Shown here in pieces: positions 1-12,103 of a DNA stretch of 64,000 bases. The number at the start of each line of letters is the position of its first letter. The stretch's first letter is position 1. Position numbers and translations under genes: made by a program. This DNA comes from Gordonia rubripertincta. Lineage in GTDB: Bacteria; Actinomycetota; Actinomycetes; Mycobacteriales; Mycobacteriaceae. The stretch spans positions 1,364,001-1,428,000 of the forward strand of contig NZ_CP136136.1 of NCBI RefSeq assembly GCF_038024875.1. Reading direction: 5' to 3'. The notes below the pieces were generated by a model. It saw only the letters and a list, made by a program, of their open reading frames with translations. It was not told the DNA's origin and did not search any database.

Positions 1-199
1 CGGACGCACCGAGTCGGGCATCGTCATGGCGATGGCCCACCGCGAGCTGCCGATCCACGGCGTCCAGTTCCACCCGGAGAGCGTCCTGACCCAGGGCGGG
101 CACCGGATGCTCGCCAACTGGCTCAAGACGTGCGGTATCGAGGTCGACGAGACCCGCGTCGCGGCGCTCGAGGCGGAGATGGCCGGCGCGATCGGCTGA
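1..199 (+). CDS. trpG: C-terminal end of a class I glutamine amidotransferase (anthranilate/aminodeoxychorismate synthase component II)
   Basis: Reading from base 2, 65 codons remain before a TGA at 197-199. The fragment contains GVQFHPES, the conserved HPES block that carries the catalytic His and Glu of the Cys-His-Glu triad in class I glutamine amidotransferases; the nucleophile Cys lies upstream of the window. The product would supply ammonia from glutamine to a TrpE/PabB-type chorismate enzyme in the cytoplasm. In mycobacteria the gene convergent with pknB is annotated trpG/pabA, and the same order is seen here, with only 23 bp between the two stop codons. TrpG and PabA cannot be separated from this fragment. 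Confidence 0.85.
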   Translation, partial: GRTESGIVMAMAHRELPIHGVQFHPESVLTQGGHRMLANWLKTCGIEVDETRVAALEAEMAGAIG

Positions 200-222
200 C
201 ACTCGTACGATCGCTGGGCCGA

Positions 223-2172
<1,950 letters not shown>

Positions 2173-2238
2173 CTGCCTTCGGTCAACCTGGGATCTCAGC
2201 TCATCGGGTCGGGGTTGGTATCAGCATGGCGCGGTGAG

Positions 2239-3599
<1,361 letters not shown>

Positions 3600-3603
<4 letters not shown>

Positions 3604-5099
3604 CGACTGCCACCTCCCACCAGCGAATTGATCACTTCTCGTCCGATCGGCGCCGCCACGGTCCCACCGACCGAGTCCGCACCGAATTGTCCATTCTCCA
3701 CCACCACGGCCACCGCGATCTGCGCGTTCGACGAAGGTCCGAACGCGATGTACCAGGAGTACGGGGTGTCGGTGCTGGAACCGCTCTCGGCGGTGCCGGT
3801 CTTCGACGCGATCGTCACCGGCCCGCCGGCACCCGAGGTGGAGCGCTCGGACTCGATCATCATCGAGGTCAGCTCGGCCGCCTGTTCGGGCGTGATGGGC
3901 TTGTTGGCGGTGGTCGGCGGTGTGGTCTGCAACGTGCGCAGATCAGCTGATTGAAGCTTATCGACCAGGTACGGCTGCATTCGCACCCCTCCGTTGGCGA
4001 CGGTCGCCGCGATCATGGCGTTCTGCAGCGGCGTCAGCCGCACGTCCCGCTGTCCGATGGATGCCTGTGCGAGGACATCGAGCGACGGGATCGGGCCCAC
4101 GGTCGAGTCGACGACCGGCATCGGGATGTCCGGGCCGGGCTGATCGAGACCGAACAGGCTCGCGGTCTCGGTGAACTTGGGGATCGCGTCCGACATCTTC
4201 TCGGTCACCAGCTCGGCGAACGCGGTGTTGCACGAGTACTTGAACGCCGTCTCCAGCGACACCGTCCCGCCCGACGAACCGGGGCAGGTCTCGCCGCCGT
4301 AGTTCGGCAGCGACACGTTGGTGCCCGGCAGCGGGAAGCTCGGCGCCGCGGTGAGACGGATGCCCGGGGTGATGTTGTCTCGCAGGGCGGCCGCCGAGGT
4401 CACGACCTTGAAGGTGGATCCCGGTGGGTACACCTGGCTGATCGCGCGGTTGAGCATCGGCTGCGCGGTGTCGCCGGGACGGTTCCACGCCTCCCAGCTG
4501 CCTTCGCGGACCTCTTGGTCGTGGCTGGCCAGCTTGTTCGGGTCGTAGCTCGGGGTCGAGACCATCGCCAGGATCTTGCCGGTGTTGGGCTGCAGCGCCA
4601 CCACCGCGCCGCGGCACGGTCCGTCGCACGGCCCGTTGAGCATGGCGCGGTAGGCGGCCTGCTGCACCTTCGGATTGATCGTGGTGACCACGTTGCCGCC
4701 CCGCGGGTCGCGGCCGGAGAACATGTCCATGAACCGCTGGCCGAACAATCGGTCGTCGGAGCCGTTGAGGATCGAGTTCTCGTAGTGCTCGATTTGGCTC
4801 GCAAGGTACTGGAACGAGTAGTAACCGGTGACCGGTGCGAATGCCTCGGCACCCTCCCGCGGGTACTGACGCAGGAACTTCAACCGGCTGTCGATGGGCA
4901 CCGACAGCGCGATCACGGTGCCGTCGGCGGTCGTGATCAGGCCGCGCTGGCGCGAGTACTCGTCGAGCAGGACCCGGTTGTTGCGCGGGTCGGTCTTCAG
5001 GGCGTCGGCCTTGAACACTTGGACGTAGGTGGCGTTGGCCAGCAGCGCGACGATCATCACGATCACCGCGAGCGAGACGTTGCGGATCGGTTTGTTCAC
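3600..5099 (-). CDS. pbpA: Penicillin-binding protein PbpA (class B transpeptidase)
   Basis: A 499-residue class B PBP with an N-terminal membrane anchor (about residues 8-24). Transpeptidase motifs are visible: STFK with nucleophile Ser228, SCN at 289-291 and KTGTAE near residue 435. The product crosslinks peptidoglycan outside the membrane, partnering with the adjacent RodA glycosyltransferase. The start is GTG at 5099, overlapping the rodA stop as GTGA; the stop overlaps the pknA start. The size agrees with mycobacterial PbpA (about 490 residues). Paired cysteines in GPCDGPC and the single TCPG are extracytoplasmic and could form disulfides (inference). Confidence 0.95.
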
Positions 5100-6529
5100 T
5101 TGCGCTTCACCACCTGGGTGGGCAGCGCGTCGACCGGCTTGGCCGTCGGACGCTTCTTGACCGGATCGGGTTCGCGGGCGGCGTTGGAGATCCGGATCAG
5201 TAGCGCGACGAGGATGTAGTTGGCCAGCAGTGACGAGCCGCCGTACGACAGGAACGGGGTCGTCAGACCGGTCAGCGGGATCAGCTTGGTGACGCCGCCG
5301 ACGACGACGAAGATCTGCATGGCGATGGTGAACGCCAGGCCGGTCGCGAGGAGCTTGCCGAAGCTGTCGCGCACGGCGATGCCGGTGCGCAGGCCGCGGT
5401 GGATGAACACCATGTAGAGCAGCAGGATCGCGGCCAGGCCGGCGAGCCCCAGCTCCTCACCGATCGTCGAGATGATGAAGTCGGTGTTGGCGAACGGCAC
5501 GATGTTGGGCCGCCCGGATCCGAGGCCGGTGCCGAACAGACCGCCCGTGGCCAGGCCGAACAGGCTCTGACCGATCTGGTAGCCCGAACCGTCGAAGTCT
5601 TCGAAGGGGTTGAGCCACACCGAGACGCGGGTTTGCAGGTGGGAGAAGATCGACCACGCGATCACGGCACCGATCGCGAACAGGCCGATGCCGAGGACCA
5701 GCCATTCCACCCGCGAGGTGGCGACGTAGAGCATCGTCAGGATCGTCGCGAAGATCAGGAGCGACGTGCCGAGGTCCTTCTGCACGACCATCACCGCGAT
5801 CGCGATCGCCCAGGCGGCGAGCAGCGGCCCGAGGTCTCGGGCGCGAGGCAGGTCGACGCCGAGGACGTGCGGGCCCGCGGTGATGAACAGATCACGCTTC
5901 GACACCAGGACCGCCGCGGCGAAGATGATGATCAGGATCTTGGAGAACTCGCTCGGCTGGATCGAGAAGAACGGCGTGATAATCCAGTTCTTGGAGCCGT
6001 TGATCTCCGAGAACGCGCTCGGCAGGATCGCCGGGATGATCAGGAAGATCAGTCCGCCGAGGCCGAGCGTGTAGGCGTACCGCGACAGCGTCCGGTGGTC
6101 CCGGATGAGGATCAGCACCGCCGAGAACGCGATGATGCCCAGACCGGCCCACAGCAGCTGCTGATCGGCGTTGTTCGTCGCCTGGGTGGGGTTGATCGAC
6201 TCACCGGTGTTGCCCGACCCGAGGTCGAGGCGGTGGATCAGCACGAGCCCGAGTCCGTTGAGCACGGCGACGACCGGCAGCAGGATCGGGTCGGCGTGCG
6301 GCGCATAGCGTCGTACGACCAGGTGGGCGATCCCGAACAGCGCCGTGTACGCGGCGACGTACTTGAAGATGTCCCACGTCAGGTTCTGGCCCTGGGCCGC
6401 CTGGACGATGAGCAGGGCCACGGTCACCAGGCCGATGGCGAACACCAGCAGGAGCAGCTCGGCGTTCCGGCCGGTGCTCGTCGCTGGCTCGCGAGGCGGG
6501 GCGTGCGGGGCGGGCGCGGCTTGAGTCAT
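5096..6529 (-). CDS. rodA: RodA/FtsW-type SEDS peptidoglycan glycosyltransferase
   Basis: 477 residues from the ATG at 6529, which overlaps the pstP stop as ATGA; the open frame runs about 75 codons further upstream, but that extension lies inside pstP and is low-complexity, so it is rejected. The protein has many hydrophobic helices and SEDS-type segments such as VVQKDLGTSLL, GLGSGRPN and TTPFLSYGGSSLL. SEDS proteins polymerise lipid II into glycan strands in the membrane together with a class B PBP, here the next gene pbpA. The C-terminal tail (PVKKRPTAKPVD...) is basic and cytoplasmic. Confidence 0.95.
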   Translation of the reverse strand: MTQAAPAPHAPPREPATSTGRNAELLLLVFAIGLVTVALLIVQAAQGQNLTWDIFKYVAAYTALFGIAHLVVRRYAPHADPILLPVVAVLNGLGLVLIHRLDLGSGNTGESINPTQATNNADQQLLWAGLGIIAFSAVLILIRDHRTLSRYAYTLGLGGLIFLIIPAILPSAFSEINGSKNWIITPFFSIQPSEFSKILIIIFAAAVLVSKRDLFITAGPHVLGVDLPRARDLGPLLAAWAIAIAVMVVQKDLGTSLLIFATILTMLYVATSRVEWLVLGIGLFAIGAVIAWSIFSHLQTRVSVWLNPFEDFDGSGYQIGQSLFGLATGGLFGTGLGSGRPNIVPFANTDFIISTIGEELGLAGLAAILLLYMVFIHRGLRTGIAVRDSFGKLLATGLAFTIAMQIFVVVGGVTKLIPLTGLTTPFLSYGGSSLLANYILVALLIRISNAAREPDPVKKRPTAKPVDALPTQVVKRK

Positions 6530-8025
6530 CTCACCTGCTGCCGGCAGCTGGTGACCGCGTCCTCTGGGGGTGCAGGCTTCTCGGAGGGTGCGGCGCTCGG
6601 GGCGGGCGGTGCCACCGACTCGGTGGCACCGCGTTGCGGAATACCGGACGGCGCGGCGGTGGCACGGGGAGCGGGCGGCAAGCTCGACGCGGGTGGCGGC
6701 GGGGTCGCCGACGACGGCGCAGGCGGGGGAGTGGACGAGGGAGCGTTGTCGCAACGGAAGGTGAGCTCCTTGGTCACCACGCCTTCGATCTCCTCGGCGC
6801 TGCGATCGCGGATCATCACGTTCTTCACCGACTGCGCCGGCCCGGACACCAGATCGTCGACGTTGAGCGGCATCTCGCAGGTGCCGTCATACGGGATGAA
6901 GGTGTAGGTCGGCTTCTCCTGGTCGAGATCCTCGACGCAGACGCGCGTGACGGGCTTGCTCATCGACACGAAGAGGAGGTCGGCCGGCGAACCCTGGTGG
7001 ATCACCACATCGCCGTCGGAGTCGGCGGCCACGTAGTAGTTGCTCCGCACGATCGAGCGGGTCACGAAGAATCCGGCGACCAGCGCCGCGACGACGGCCA
7101 GGACGACACCGACGGCCAGCCACCGGCGCCACGTGCTCTTGTGCTTCGGCGGTTCCTCCGCCTGGGTCAGCACCGTCGGGCGCTGCGGCTCGGCGGGCGG
7201 CGGGCGCAGCGCAGCGGCGCGTCCGGCGGCAGTGGCCGGGTCGGGGGTGTAGGACTCCTCGTTGCCCCCGGCGGCACCGCCGACGATCGGGCGTGAGTCG
7301 CCGTACTCGGTGTCGACTACGTCGGCGAGGACGACGGTCACGTTGTCCGGGCCACCGCCCCGCAGTGCGAGTTCGATGAGGCGGTCGGCGCACTCCTTCG
7401 GATCGGCGATGGATCCGAGGGTCTCGGCGAGGGTCTCCTCGCTCACGACGTCGGACAGTCCGTCGCTGCAGAGCATGTACCGGTCACCGGCACGCGCCTC
7501 GCGCATCGTCAGTGTCGGCTCGACCTCCGAGCCGGTCAGGGCGCGCATGATCAGCGACCGCTGCGGATGCGTGTGCGCCTGTTCGGCCGTGATCCGGCCC
7601 TCGTCGACGAGGGTCTGCACGAAGGTGTCGTCGCGAGTGATCTGGGTGAGGACGCCGTCGCGGAACATGTAGCCACGTGAATCACCGATGTGGCACAGTC
7701 CGATTCGGCTGCCCGCGAAGAGGATGGCGGTGAGCGTGGTGCCCATGCCGTCGAGTTCGGGGGACTCGTGGACCTGTGCGGCGATGGCCTCGTTGCCCGC
7801 GCGGGTGGCACGACTCAGATGGCTCAGCAGGTCGCCGCCGGGCTCGTCCTCGTCGAGTTCGGACAGGGCGCGGATGACGAGTTGACTCGCGACCTCACCG
7901 GCCGCGTGTCCGCCCATGCCGTCGGCGAGCGCGAGCAGGCGCGGGCCGGCGTAGAAGGAGTCCTCGTTGTTGGACCGGACGAGACCGCGGTCGCTGCGCG
8001 CGATATAGCGCAACACAAGTGTCAC
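6526..8025 (-). CDS. pstP: PP2C-family Ser/Thr protein phosphatase PstP
   Basis: 499 residues from a GTG start at 8025 (GTGA overlap with fhaB). The N-terminal PP2C domain (about 1-240) shows SNNEDSF, ADGMGGHAAGE, the HIGDSRGY block and GPDNVTVV, the acidic residues of which bind Mn/Mg. After a Pro-rich linker there is a transmembrane helix near residues 297-317, then an extracytoplasmic region with two Cys (VCVEDL, TCEMPL) and a long Pro/Ala/Ser tail. PstP is the phosphatase that reverses PknA/PknB phosphorylation; encoding it between the FHA readers and the kinases keeps the whole switch in one transcript. Confidence 0.95.
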   Translation of the reverse strand: MTLVLRYIARSDRGLVRSNNEDSFYAGPRLLALADGMGGHAAGEVASQLVIRALSELDEDEPGGDLLSHLSRATRAGNEAIAAQVHESPELDGMGTTLTAILFAGSRIGLCHIGDSRGYMFRDGVLTQITRDDTFVQTLVDEGRITAEQAHTHPQRSLIMRALTGSEVEPTLTMREARAGDRYMLCSDGLSDVVSEETLAETLGSIADPKECADRLIELALRGGGPDNVTVVLADVVDTEYGDSRPIVGGAAGGNEESYTPDPATAAGRAAALRPPPAEPQRPTVLTQAEEPPKHKSTWRRWLAVGVVLAVVAALVAGFFVTRSIVRSNYYVAADSDGDVVIHQGSPADLLFVSMSKPVTRVCVEDLDQEKPTYTFIPYDGTCEMPLNVDDLVSGPAQSVKNVMIRDRSAEEIEGVVTKELTFRCDNAPSSTPPPAPSSATPPPPASSLPPAPRATAAPSGIPQRGATESVAPPAPSAAPSEKPAPPEDAVTSCRQQVR

Positions 8026-8486
8026 GGGCGCAACTCGATCACGGTCTTGCCGATGCGGATCGGCGTGTTCAGCGGGACCTTGACGGCGGTCGTCACCTTG
8101 GACCGGTCGAGATAGGTGCCGTTGGTGGAGCCGAGGTCTTCCACGTACCAGTCGTCACCGCGTCTGGAGAGTCGCGCGTGACGTTCCGAGGCGTAGTCGT
8201 CGGTGAGGACCAGGGTCGAGTCGTCGGCGCGACCGAGCAGTACCGGCTGCTGGCCGAGGCTGATCCGGGTGTTGGCCAGGGCGCCGTGCGTGACGACCAG
8301 ATAGCGCGCCGCGCCTCGGACCCCGCCACTGCGTCGACGCTTCTCCGCGCCTCCCGAGTAACGCGGGATGCGCATGCCGCCGGCCGAGGCGATGTCGGCA
8401 CGAAGAGTCCGGATCACAGCAAAGACGAACAACCACAACAACAGCAGGAACCCGATACGGGTCAGTTGCAGCACCAAGCCCTGCAT
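8022..8486 (-). CDS. fhaB: FHA-domain membrane protein FhaB (FipA-like)
   Basis: 154 residues. An N-terminal hydrophobic helix (about 4-24) is followed by a basic linker and a C-terminal FHA domain with LLGRADDSTLVL, the phosphothreonine-contacting SERHARLSR segment and DLGSTNGTYLD. FHA domains bind phospho-Thr; in mycobacteria this protein is a PknA/PknB substrate that links signalling to division. First gene of the overlapping set fhaB-pstP-rodA-pbpA-pknA. The 252 bp upstream, to the fhaA stop, hold no gene, so a promoter may lie there. Confidence 0.93.
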   Translation of the reverse strand: MQGLVLQLTRIGFLLLLWLFVFAVIRTLRADIASAGGMRIPRYSGGAEKRRRSGGVRGAARYLVVTHGALANTRISLGQQPVLLGRADDSTLVLTDDYASERHARLSRRGDDWYVEDLGSTNGTYLDRSKVTTAVKVPLNTPIRIGKTVIELRP

Positions 8487-8738
8487 GTCTTGCGTTCACC
8501 TCCAGCGCCGTCACATCTCGGATCGGTCGTACTCGGTAAGCCGTACCGGGCGGGTGTCGATCTCGACTGCCGATGGCAACCGGCGGACCCCGTGTGCATC
8601 TTATGGGCAGTTGAGCGGAACCCGTTCATTCACATATGACAGTTCAGTATCAACCGCCCCCGCGGAGTCGCCCGGATCACTTCGATCAGCGACCACCGCC
8701 GCCCGTGTTCGGCGGGCGCTGAACGGCGTTCTCCGGGA

Positions 8739-10100
8739 CTACTGGAACCGGACGGTGATGTCGGAATGTCCCACGCGGATGCGGTCGCCGTCGGCCAGTT
8801 CCCAGGTGTTGACCTGCAGGTCGTTGACGGTGGTGCCGTTGGTCGAGTTGAGGTCGGTGAGCATCGCGGTGGTGCCGTCCCAGCGGATCTCCACATGGCG
8901 ACGCGAGACACCGGTGTCGGGCAGGCGGAACTGCGCGTCCTGGCCGCGGCCGATCACGTTGGAACCCTCGTGTAGCTGGAAGGTGCGGTTGCTGCCGTCC
9001 TCGAGGAGGAGGGTGATCGACGCCGGCGCGTAGCCGGCGGCGGGACGTCCCGCACCGTAAGCCTGGCCCTGGTCGTAGCCACCCTGGTAGTCGTAGGCGG
9101 CCGGGGGCTGCTGGCCGTAGCCCTGCTGGCCGTAGCCCTGGTCGTAGCCGCCGGGCTGCTGGCTGTAGCCCTGCTGTTCGTAGCCGGGCTGTGCGTAGCC
9201 CTGTTGGCCGTAGCCCTGCTGGTCGTAACCGGGCTGGCCGTAGCCCTGGTCGTAGCCGCCGGGCTGCTGGCTGTAGCCCTGCTGTTCGTAGCCGGGCTGT
9301 GCGTAGCCCTGTTGGCCGTAGCCCTGCTGGTCGTAACCGGGCTGGCCATAACCCTGTCCGTAGCCCGGCTGCTGGCCGTAACCCTGCTGCTCGTAGCCGG
9401 CGGGCTGCTGACCGTAGGCCTGCTGGTCGTAACCCTGCTCGTAGCCGGGCTGCTGGCCGTACTGGTCGTAACCCTGCTGTCCATACGCCTGCTGGCCGTA
9501 GCCCTGCTGCTCGTAGGCCTGCTGGTCGTACTCGGGATCGGCGCCCCTGCGCTGGTCGTATCCGGGGTTCTGAGTCATCTTGGGGGCTCCTTGGTCGGGT
9601 GCGTCGGCGGGAAGAGCTTGTGCGGCCGGGCGAGGATTCGGGGCCGGGAGACCGGCCGGTGGGCGGGGGGCCTTCGATGGTGCGCCGTCTGGTCGTCCCG
9701 AACGCGACGGCACCGGGCGGGGCCGCACGTCAGGGTTCACCGTGCCGCGCGCACGGAAGATCCCGGTGTGCAGGGATGGCGATTGCTCGAACTCTACGAC
9801 GACCTTGCCGTAGGTCTGCCACCCGTTGTCGTTGATGAAGTGTTCCAAATGCTTCGAGAAAGTCTTGCGGTTCAGTTCGTATTCCGCAGCGATGTGGTCG
9901 TGATCGCTCGGACTCAACAGCAATGTGTAGCTGTTGGCCGCAAGGACCGTACCGTCGCCGAGATCTTCCAGCGACTCCTCGGCTTCGCGCTGAAGGCCGT
10001 TCTCGATCTCCTGTGGAGCCACCTGACCACCGAAAACTCGCGCAAAACCGTCGTCAACAGCGCCTTCGAGCTTGCGTTCAATTCGTTGCAGGATCCCCAC
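8739..10100 (-). CDS. fhaA: FHA-domain protein FhaA (DUF3662 + Gln/Tyr/Gly-rich linker + FHA)
   Basis: 453 residues. The N-terminal domain (about 1-120, GILQRIERKLEGAVDDGFAR...) matches the DUF3662 part of mycobacterial FhaA, which binds PknB. A long linker built of (G)YGQQ/GYDQQ-type units follows (about 185-350), then a C-terminal FHA domain with NVIGRGQDAQFRLPD, SRRHVEIRWDG and LNSTNGTTVNDL. The start is GTG at 10100, not the in-frame ATG at 10121, because AAAGGAGG (10106-10113) sits 5 bp before the GTG and would lie inside the coding region of the longer form. FhaA controls late peptidoglycan synthesis with MurJ/MviN in mycobacteria. The linker resembles prion-like low-complexity sequence. 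Confidence 0.93.
   Translation of the reverse strand: MGILQRIERKLEGAVDDGFARVFGGQVAPQEIENGLQREAEESLEDLGDGTVLAANSYTLLLSPSDHDHIAAEYELNRKTFSKHLEHFINDNGWQTYGKVVVEFEQSPSLHTGIFRARGTVNPDVRPRPVPSRSGRPDGAPSKAPRPPAGLPAPNPRPAAQALPADAPDQGAPKMTQNPGYDQRRGADPEYDQQAYEQQGYGQQAYGQQGYDQYGQQPGYEQGYDQQAYGQQPAGYEQQGYGQQPGYGQGYGQPGYDQQGYGQQGYAQPGYEQQGYSQQPGGYDQGYGQPGYDQQGYGQQGYAQPGYEQQGYSQQPGGYDQGYGQQGYGQQPPAAYDYQGGYDQGQAYGAGRPAAGYAPASITLLLEDGSNRTFQLHEGSNVIGRGQDAQFRLPDTGVSRRHVEIRWDGTTAMLTDLNSTNGTTVNDLQVNTWELADGDRIRVGHSDITVRFQ
9133..9348 (-). repeat. Tandem 108-bp duplication in the fhaA linker
   Basis: The block beginning at 9133 recurs at 9241, an exact period of 108 bp (36 codons), and stays essentially identical until the copies diverge near 9346. 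It encodes two copies of a unit containing GYDQQGYGQQGYAQPGYEQQ. Shorter 9-15 bp GYxQQ repeats surround it. In-frame duplication implies length polymorphism between strains. Confidence 0.9.
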
Positions 10101-10105
10101 CGAGA

Positions 10106-10113
10106 CCTCCTTT
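10106..10113 (-). promoter_or_regulatory. Shine-Dalgarno of fhaA (sets the GTG start)
   Basis: AAAGGAGG on the minus strand, five bases before GTG at 10100; it decides between the two possible fhaA starts. Confidence 0.85.
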
Positions 10114-10376
10114 CGCGGCATTCGAGCGTGTCGCCGTGCATATGGCCTTGTTTGATGATAGCGACAAGAACGGACAACTGTGCCACCGCGACAACTGGTG
10201 CATCGTGTGTAACACCTGCCTCATGGGTCTGGCCAGTCACCGGTGCCGCAGGTCACCAGCCCGTCGAATACCCGCGGACACCCGAGTTTTGTAGTAGGGG
10301 CGCGGTGCTGTTATCGTCGTCCAGTCGCCGGACGAACTCAGTTCGACGACATGCCCGCCGGAACTCCGGCGGCCAC

Positions 10377-10459
10377 GGGCGAGTGGCGGAATGGCAGACG
10401 CGCTGGCTTCAGGTGCCAGTGTCCTTCGGGACGTGGGGGTTCAAGTCCCCCTTCGCCCA
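10377..10459 (+). tRNA. tRNA-Leu(CAG)
   Basis: The acceptor stem GGGCGAG (10377-10383) pairs with TTCGCCC (10452-10458, one G-U pair), with discriminator A at 10459. The anticodon stem CTGGC/GCCAG encloses the loop TTCAGGT with anticodon CAG. A long variable arm (GTCC-TTC-GGGAC) marks a class II tRNA, and the T arm is GGGGG-TTCAAGT-CCCCC. CCA is not encoded. A tRNA-Leu gene also lies beside fhaA in mycobacteria. Confidence 0.96.
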
Positions 10460-10469
10460 CACGGTGAAC

Positions 10470-10506
10470 GAGGCCGGATCGCGGAAATGCGGTCCGGCCT
10501 CTTTTC
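10470..10506 (+). terminator. Intrinsic terminator of the tRNA-Leu gene
   Basis: Arms AGGCCGGA and TCCGGCCT (10471-10478 and 10493-10500), with further CGC/GCG pairing inside, followed directly by CTTTT. It starts 11 bp after the tRNA. Confidence 0.88.
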
Positions 10507-10687
10507 GTATGCGCAAGCCAACCCATCTTCGCCACACCCAGCATCCCGCTGGTGGTGATCCTGCCGATCAGTGTTGGGTTTTGCTGGGATCGCGAGGGAA
10601 GTCGAAGGTCATCCGGAATGCAGTGGGTGACGAATCCGTTGACTGTCCGGTACAGGACGCGGAAGCGTTCGGGAGACGAGGTTGACG

Positions 10688-11953
10688 ATGACAGCCGATG
10701 TTCATCGAGGGCAGTACGAGCCTGTTGACCTGCTGCTTCCTTCCCGCGATCCGTTCTACGACGAGCCCGCCGATGTGGCTGCCCTCGCTCCCGGAGAGAT
10801 CATCCGCTGTCGGCAGGTCGAGCTCAAGGATTACTGGGCCTCACAGCACCGCACCGATGCGTGGCAATTGCTGTATCGGTCGTCGGACCTTCGTGGCGTC
10901 GCAGGGGTGGCTGCCACCACGGTTGTACTGCCGCGGCGACGAGCGGGTGCCGGACACTTCCAGCTGCTGTCGTTCCAGTGCGCGATCGACGCCGTCACCT
11001 CGCAGAGCTTCCCGTCGTATGCGCTGCGGAAGGGCGCTCGGTCCGGGCACACCATCGCTCCCTTCGAATTCCTCGTGGTTCGCCGCGCGCTCGCGAAGGG
11101 CTGGGCGGTGTCGATCCCCGACCACGAGGGCATGCTCGGCGCCTGGGGAGCTCCGCGAGAGCCTGGATACCGCACCCTCGACGGCATCCGCGCGGCGCTG
11201 GCCTTCACCGATCACGGACTTTCCCACGACACCCCGGTCGGGTTGTGGGGTTACTCCGGTGGCGGCATGGCGACGTCGTGGGCTGCGGAGATGGCGCCGG
11301 AGTACGCACCGGAACTGCGACTGGTCGGGGCAGTCCTCGGATCGCCGGTCGGTGACATGGCCTCCGCGCTCCTGAGACTCAACGGGACTCTGCACGCCGG
11401 CCTGCCGGTGATGGTGATAGCGGGCCTGAGTCGGGTTTATCCACAGCTGGATGAGGTGATCCGGCAGCACGCCACCGAGTCCGGACGTCGTCACCTCGAC
11501 GAGATCGCCGAGATGCCGACGCTGCACGCGGTACGCCGGTTCCGTAACCACGACATCGACCGGTACCTCGACATCCCGCTGGCCGATGTCCTCGCTGAGC
11601 GCGAGATCGTCGAGATGATGACCGACGTGCAGCTTGGCATGCGTCGCCCGGAAATCCCGTTGCTCGTCGTGCAGTCGGTGCGTGATCCGATCATCGCGGT
11701 CGCCGATGTCGACCGCCTGGTCGGCCGCTATCGCGAGCAGGGCGTGCCTGTCACATATGTCCGGGATCAGCTCAGCGAGCACCTCTCGCTGCTGCCGCTG
11801 TCGGGCCCGATGGCCGTGTCCTGGCTCGCCAACCGCCTCGCCGGCCATCCGGGGGCGGACCGTACGGTGACGACGCTCGCCGGGCAGCCGTCGCCCGCGT
11901 GGGCACTGCGACAGTTGACGCGACGGCTGCGTGGCTCGGCGGCGTCCGGATAA
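10688..11953 (+). CDS. Secretory-lipase family alpha/beta hydrolase
   Basis: 421 residues. The segment GLWGYSGGGMATSWAAEMAPEYAP carries the nucleophile-elbow GYSGG typical of the LIP (PF03583-type) triacylglycerol lipases found in Mycobacteriales and fungi; earlier blocks (ATTVVLPRRRAGAG, VVRRALAKGWAVSIPDHEGM) also fit. A likely acid Asp is in SVRDPIIAV and a likely His in EHLSLLP. Many relatives are exported, but this protein shows no N-terminal signal peptide. ATG at 10688 is chosen over TTG at 10682 because the purine-rich GGGAGACGAGG ends 6 bp before it. Likely role: ester or triglyceride hydrolysis. Stands alone between the tRNA and an exported protein. Confidence 0.8.
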   Translation: MTADVHRGQYEPVDLLLPSRDPFYDEPADVAALAPGEIIRCRQVELKDYWASQHRTDAWQLLYRSSDLRGVAGVAATTVVLPRRRAGAGHFQLLSFQCAIDAVTSQSFPSYALRKGARSGHTIAPFEFLVVRRALAKGWAVSIPDHEGMLGAWGAPREPGYRTLDGIRAALAFTDHGLSHDTPVGLWGYSGGGMATSWAAEMAPEYAPELRLVGAVLGSPVGDMASALLRLNGTLHAGLPVMVIAGLSRVYPQLDEVIRQHATESGRRHLDEIAEMPTLHAVRRFRNHDIDRYLDIPLADVLAEREIVEMMTDVQLGMRRPEIPLLVVQSVRDPIIAVADVDRLVGRYREQGVPVTYVRDQLSEHLSLLPLSGPMAVSWLANRLAGHPGADRTVTTLAGQPSPAWALRQLTRRLRGSAASG

Positions 11954-12103
11954 CGCGATTCGTCTTGTTCTGCAATGCATTTCTCATGCTGTTCACCTGT
12001 CGGACCGCTGCCGTCCGCCGAAGTGGTCGTCTGGGCCTCCTACGGTCGTGCGGTCCGAAGGTGGTCCCAGGAAGCGCTGGGGCACAGAGAGAAAGCACAC
12101 TCG

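Noticed and set aside
5096..6754. Longer RodA start at 6754
   Set aside because: The extra 75 residues lie inside pstP and are compositionally random; the ATG at 6529 overlaps the pstP stop in the ATGA pattern shared by the operon.
9133..9480. CRISPR-like short repeats
   Set aside because: The repeats are in frame inside fhaA, without unique spacers; they are protein-coding tandem repeats.
8739..10121. ATG start of fhaA at 10121
   Set aside because: Would place the strong AAAGGAGG ribosome site inside the coding sequence; GTG at 10100 fits.
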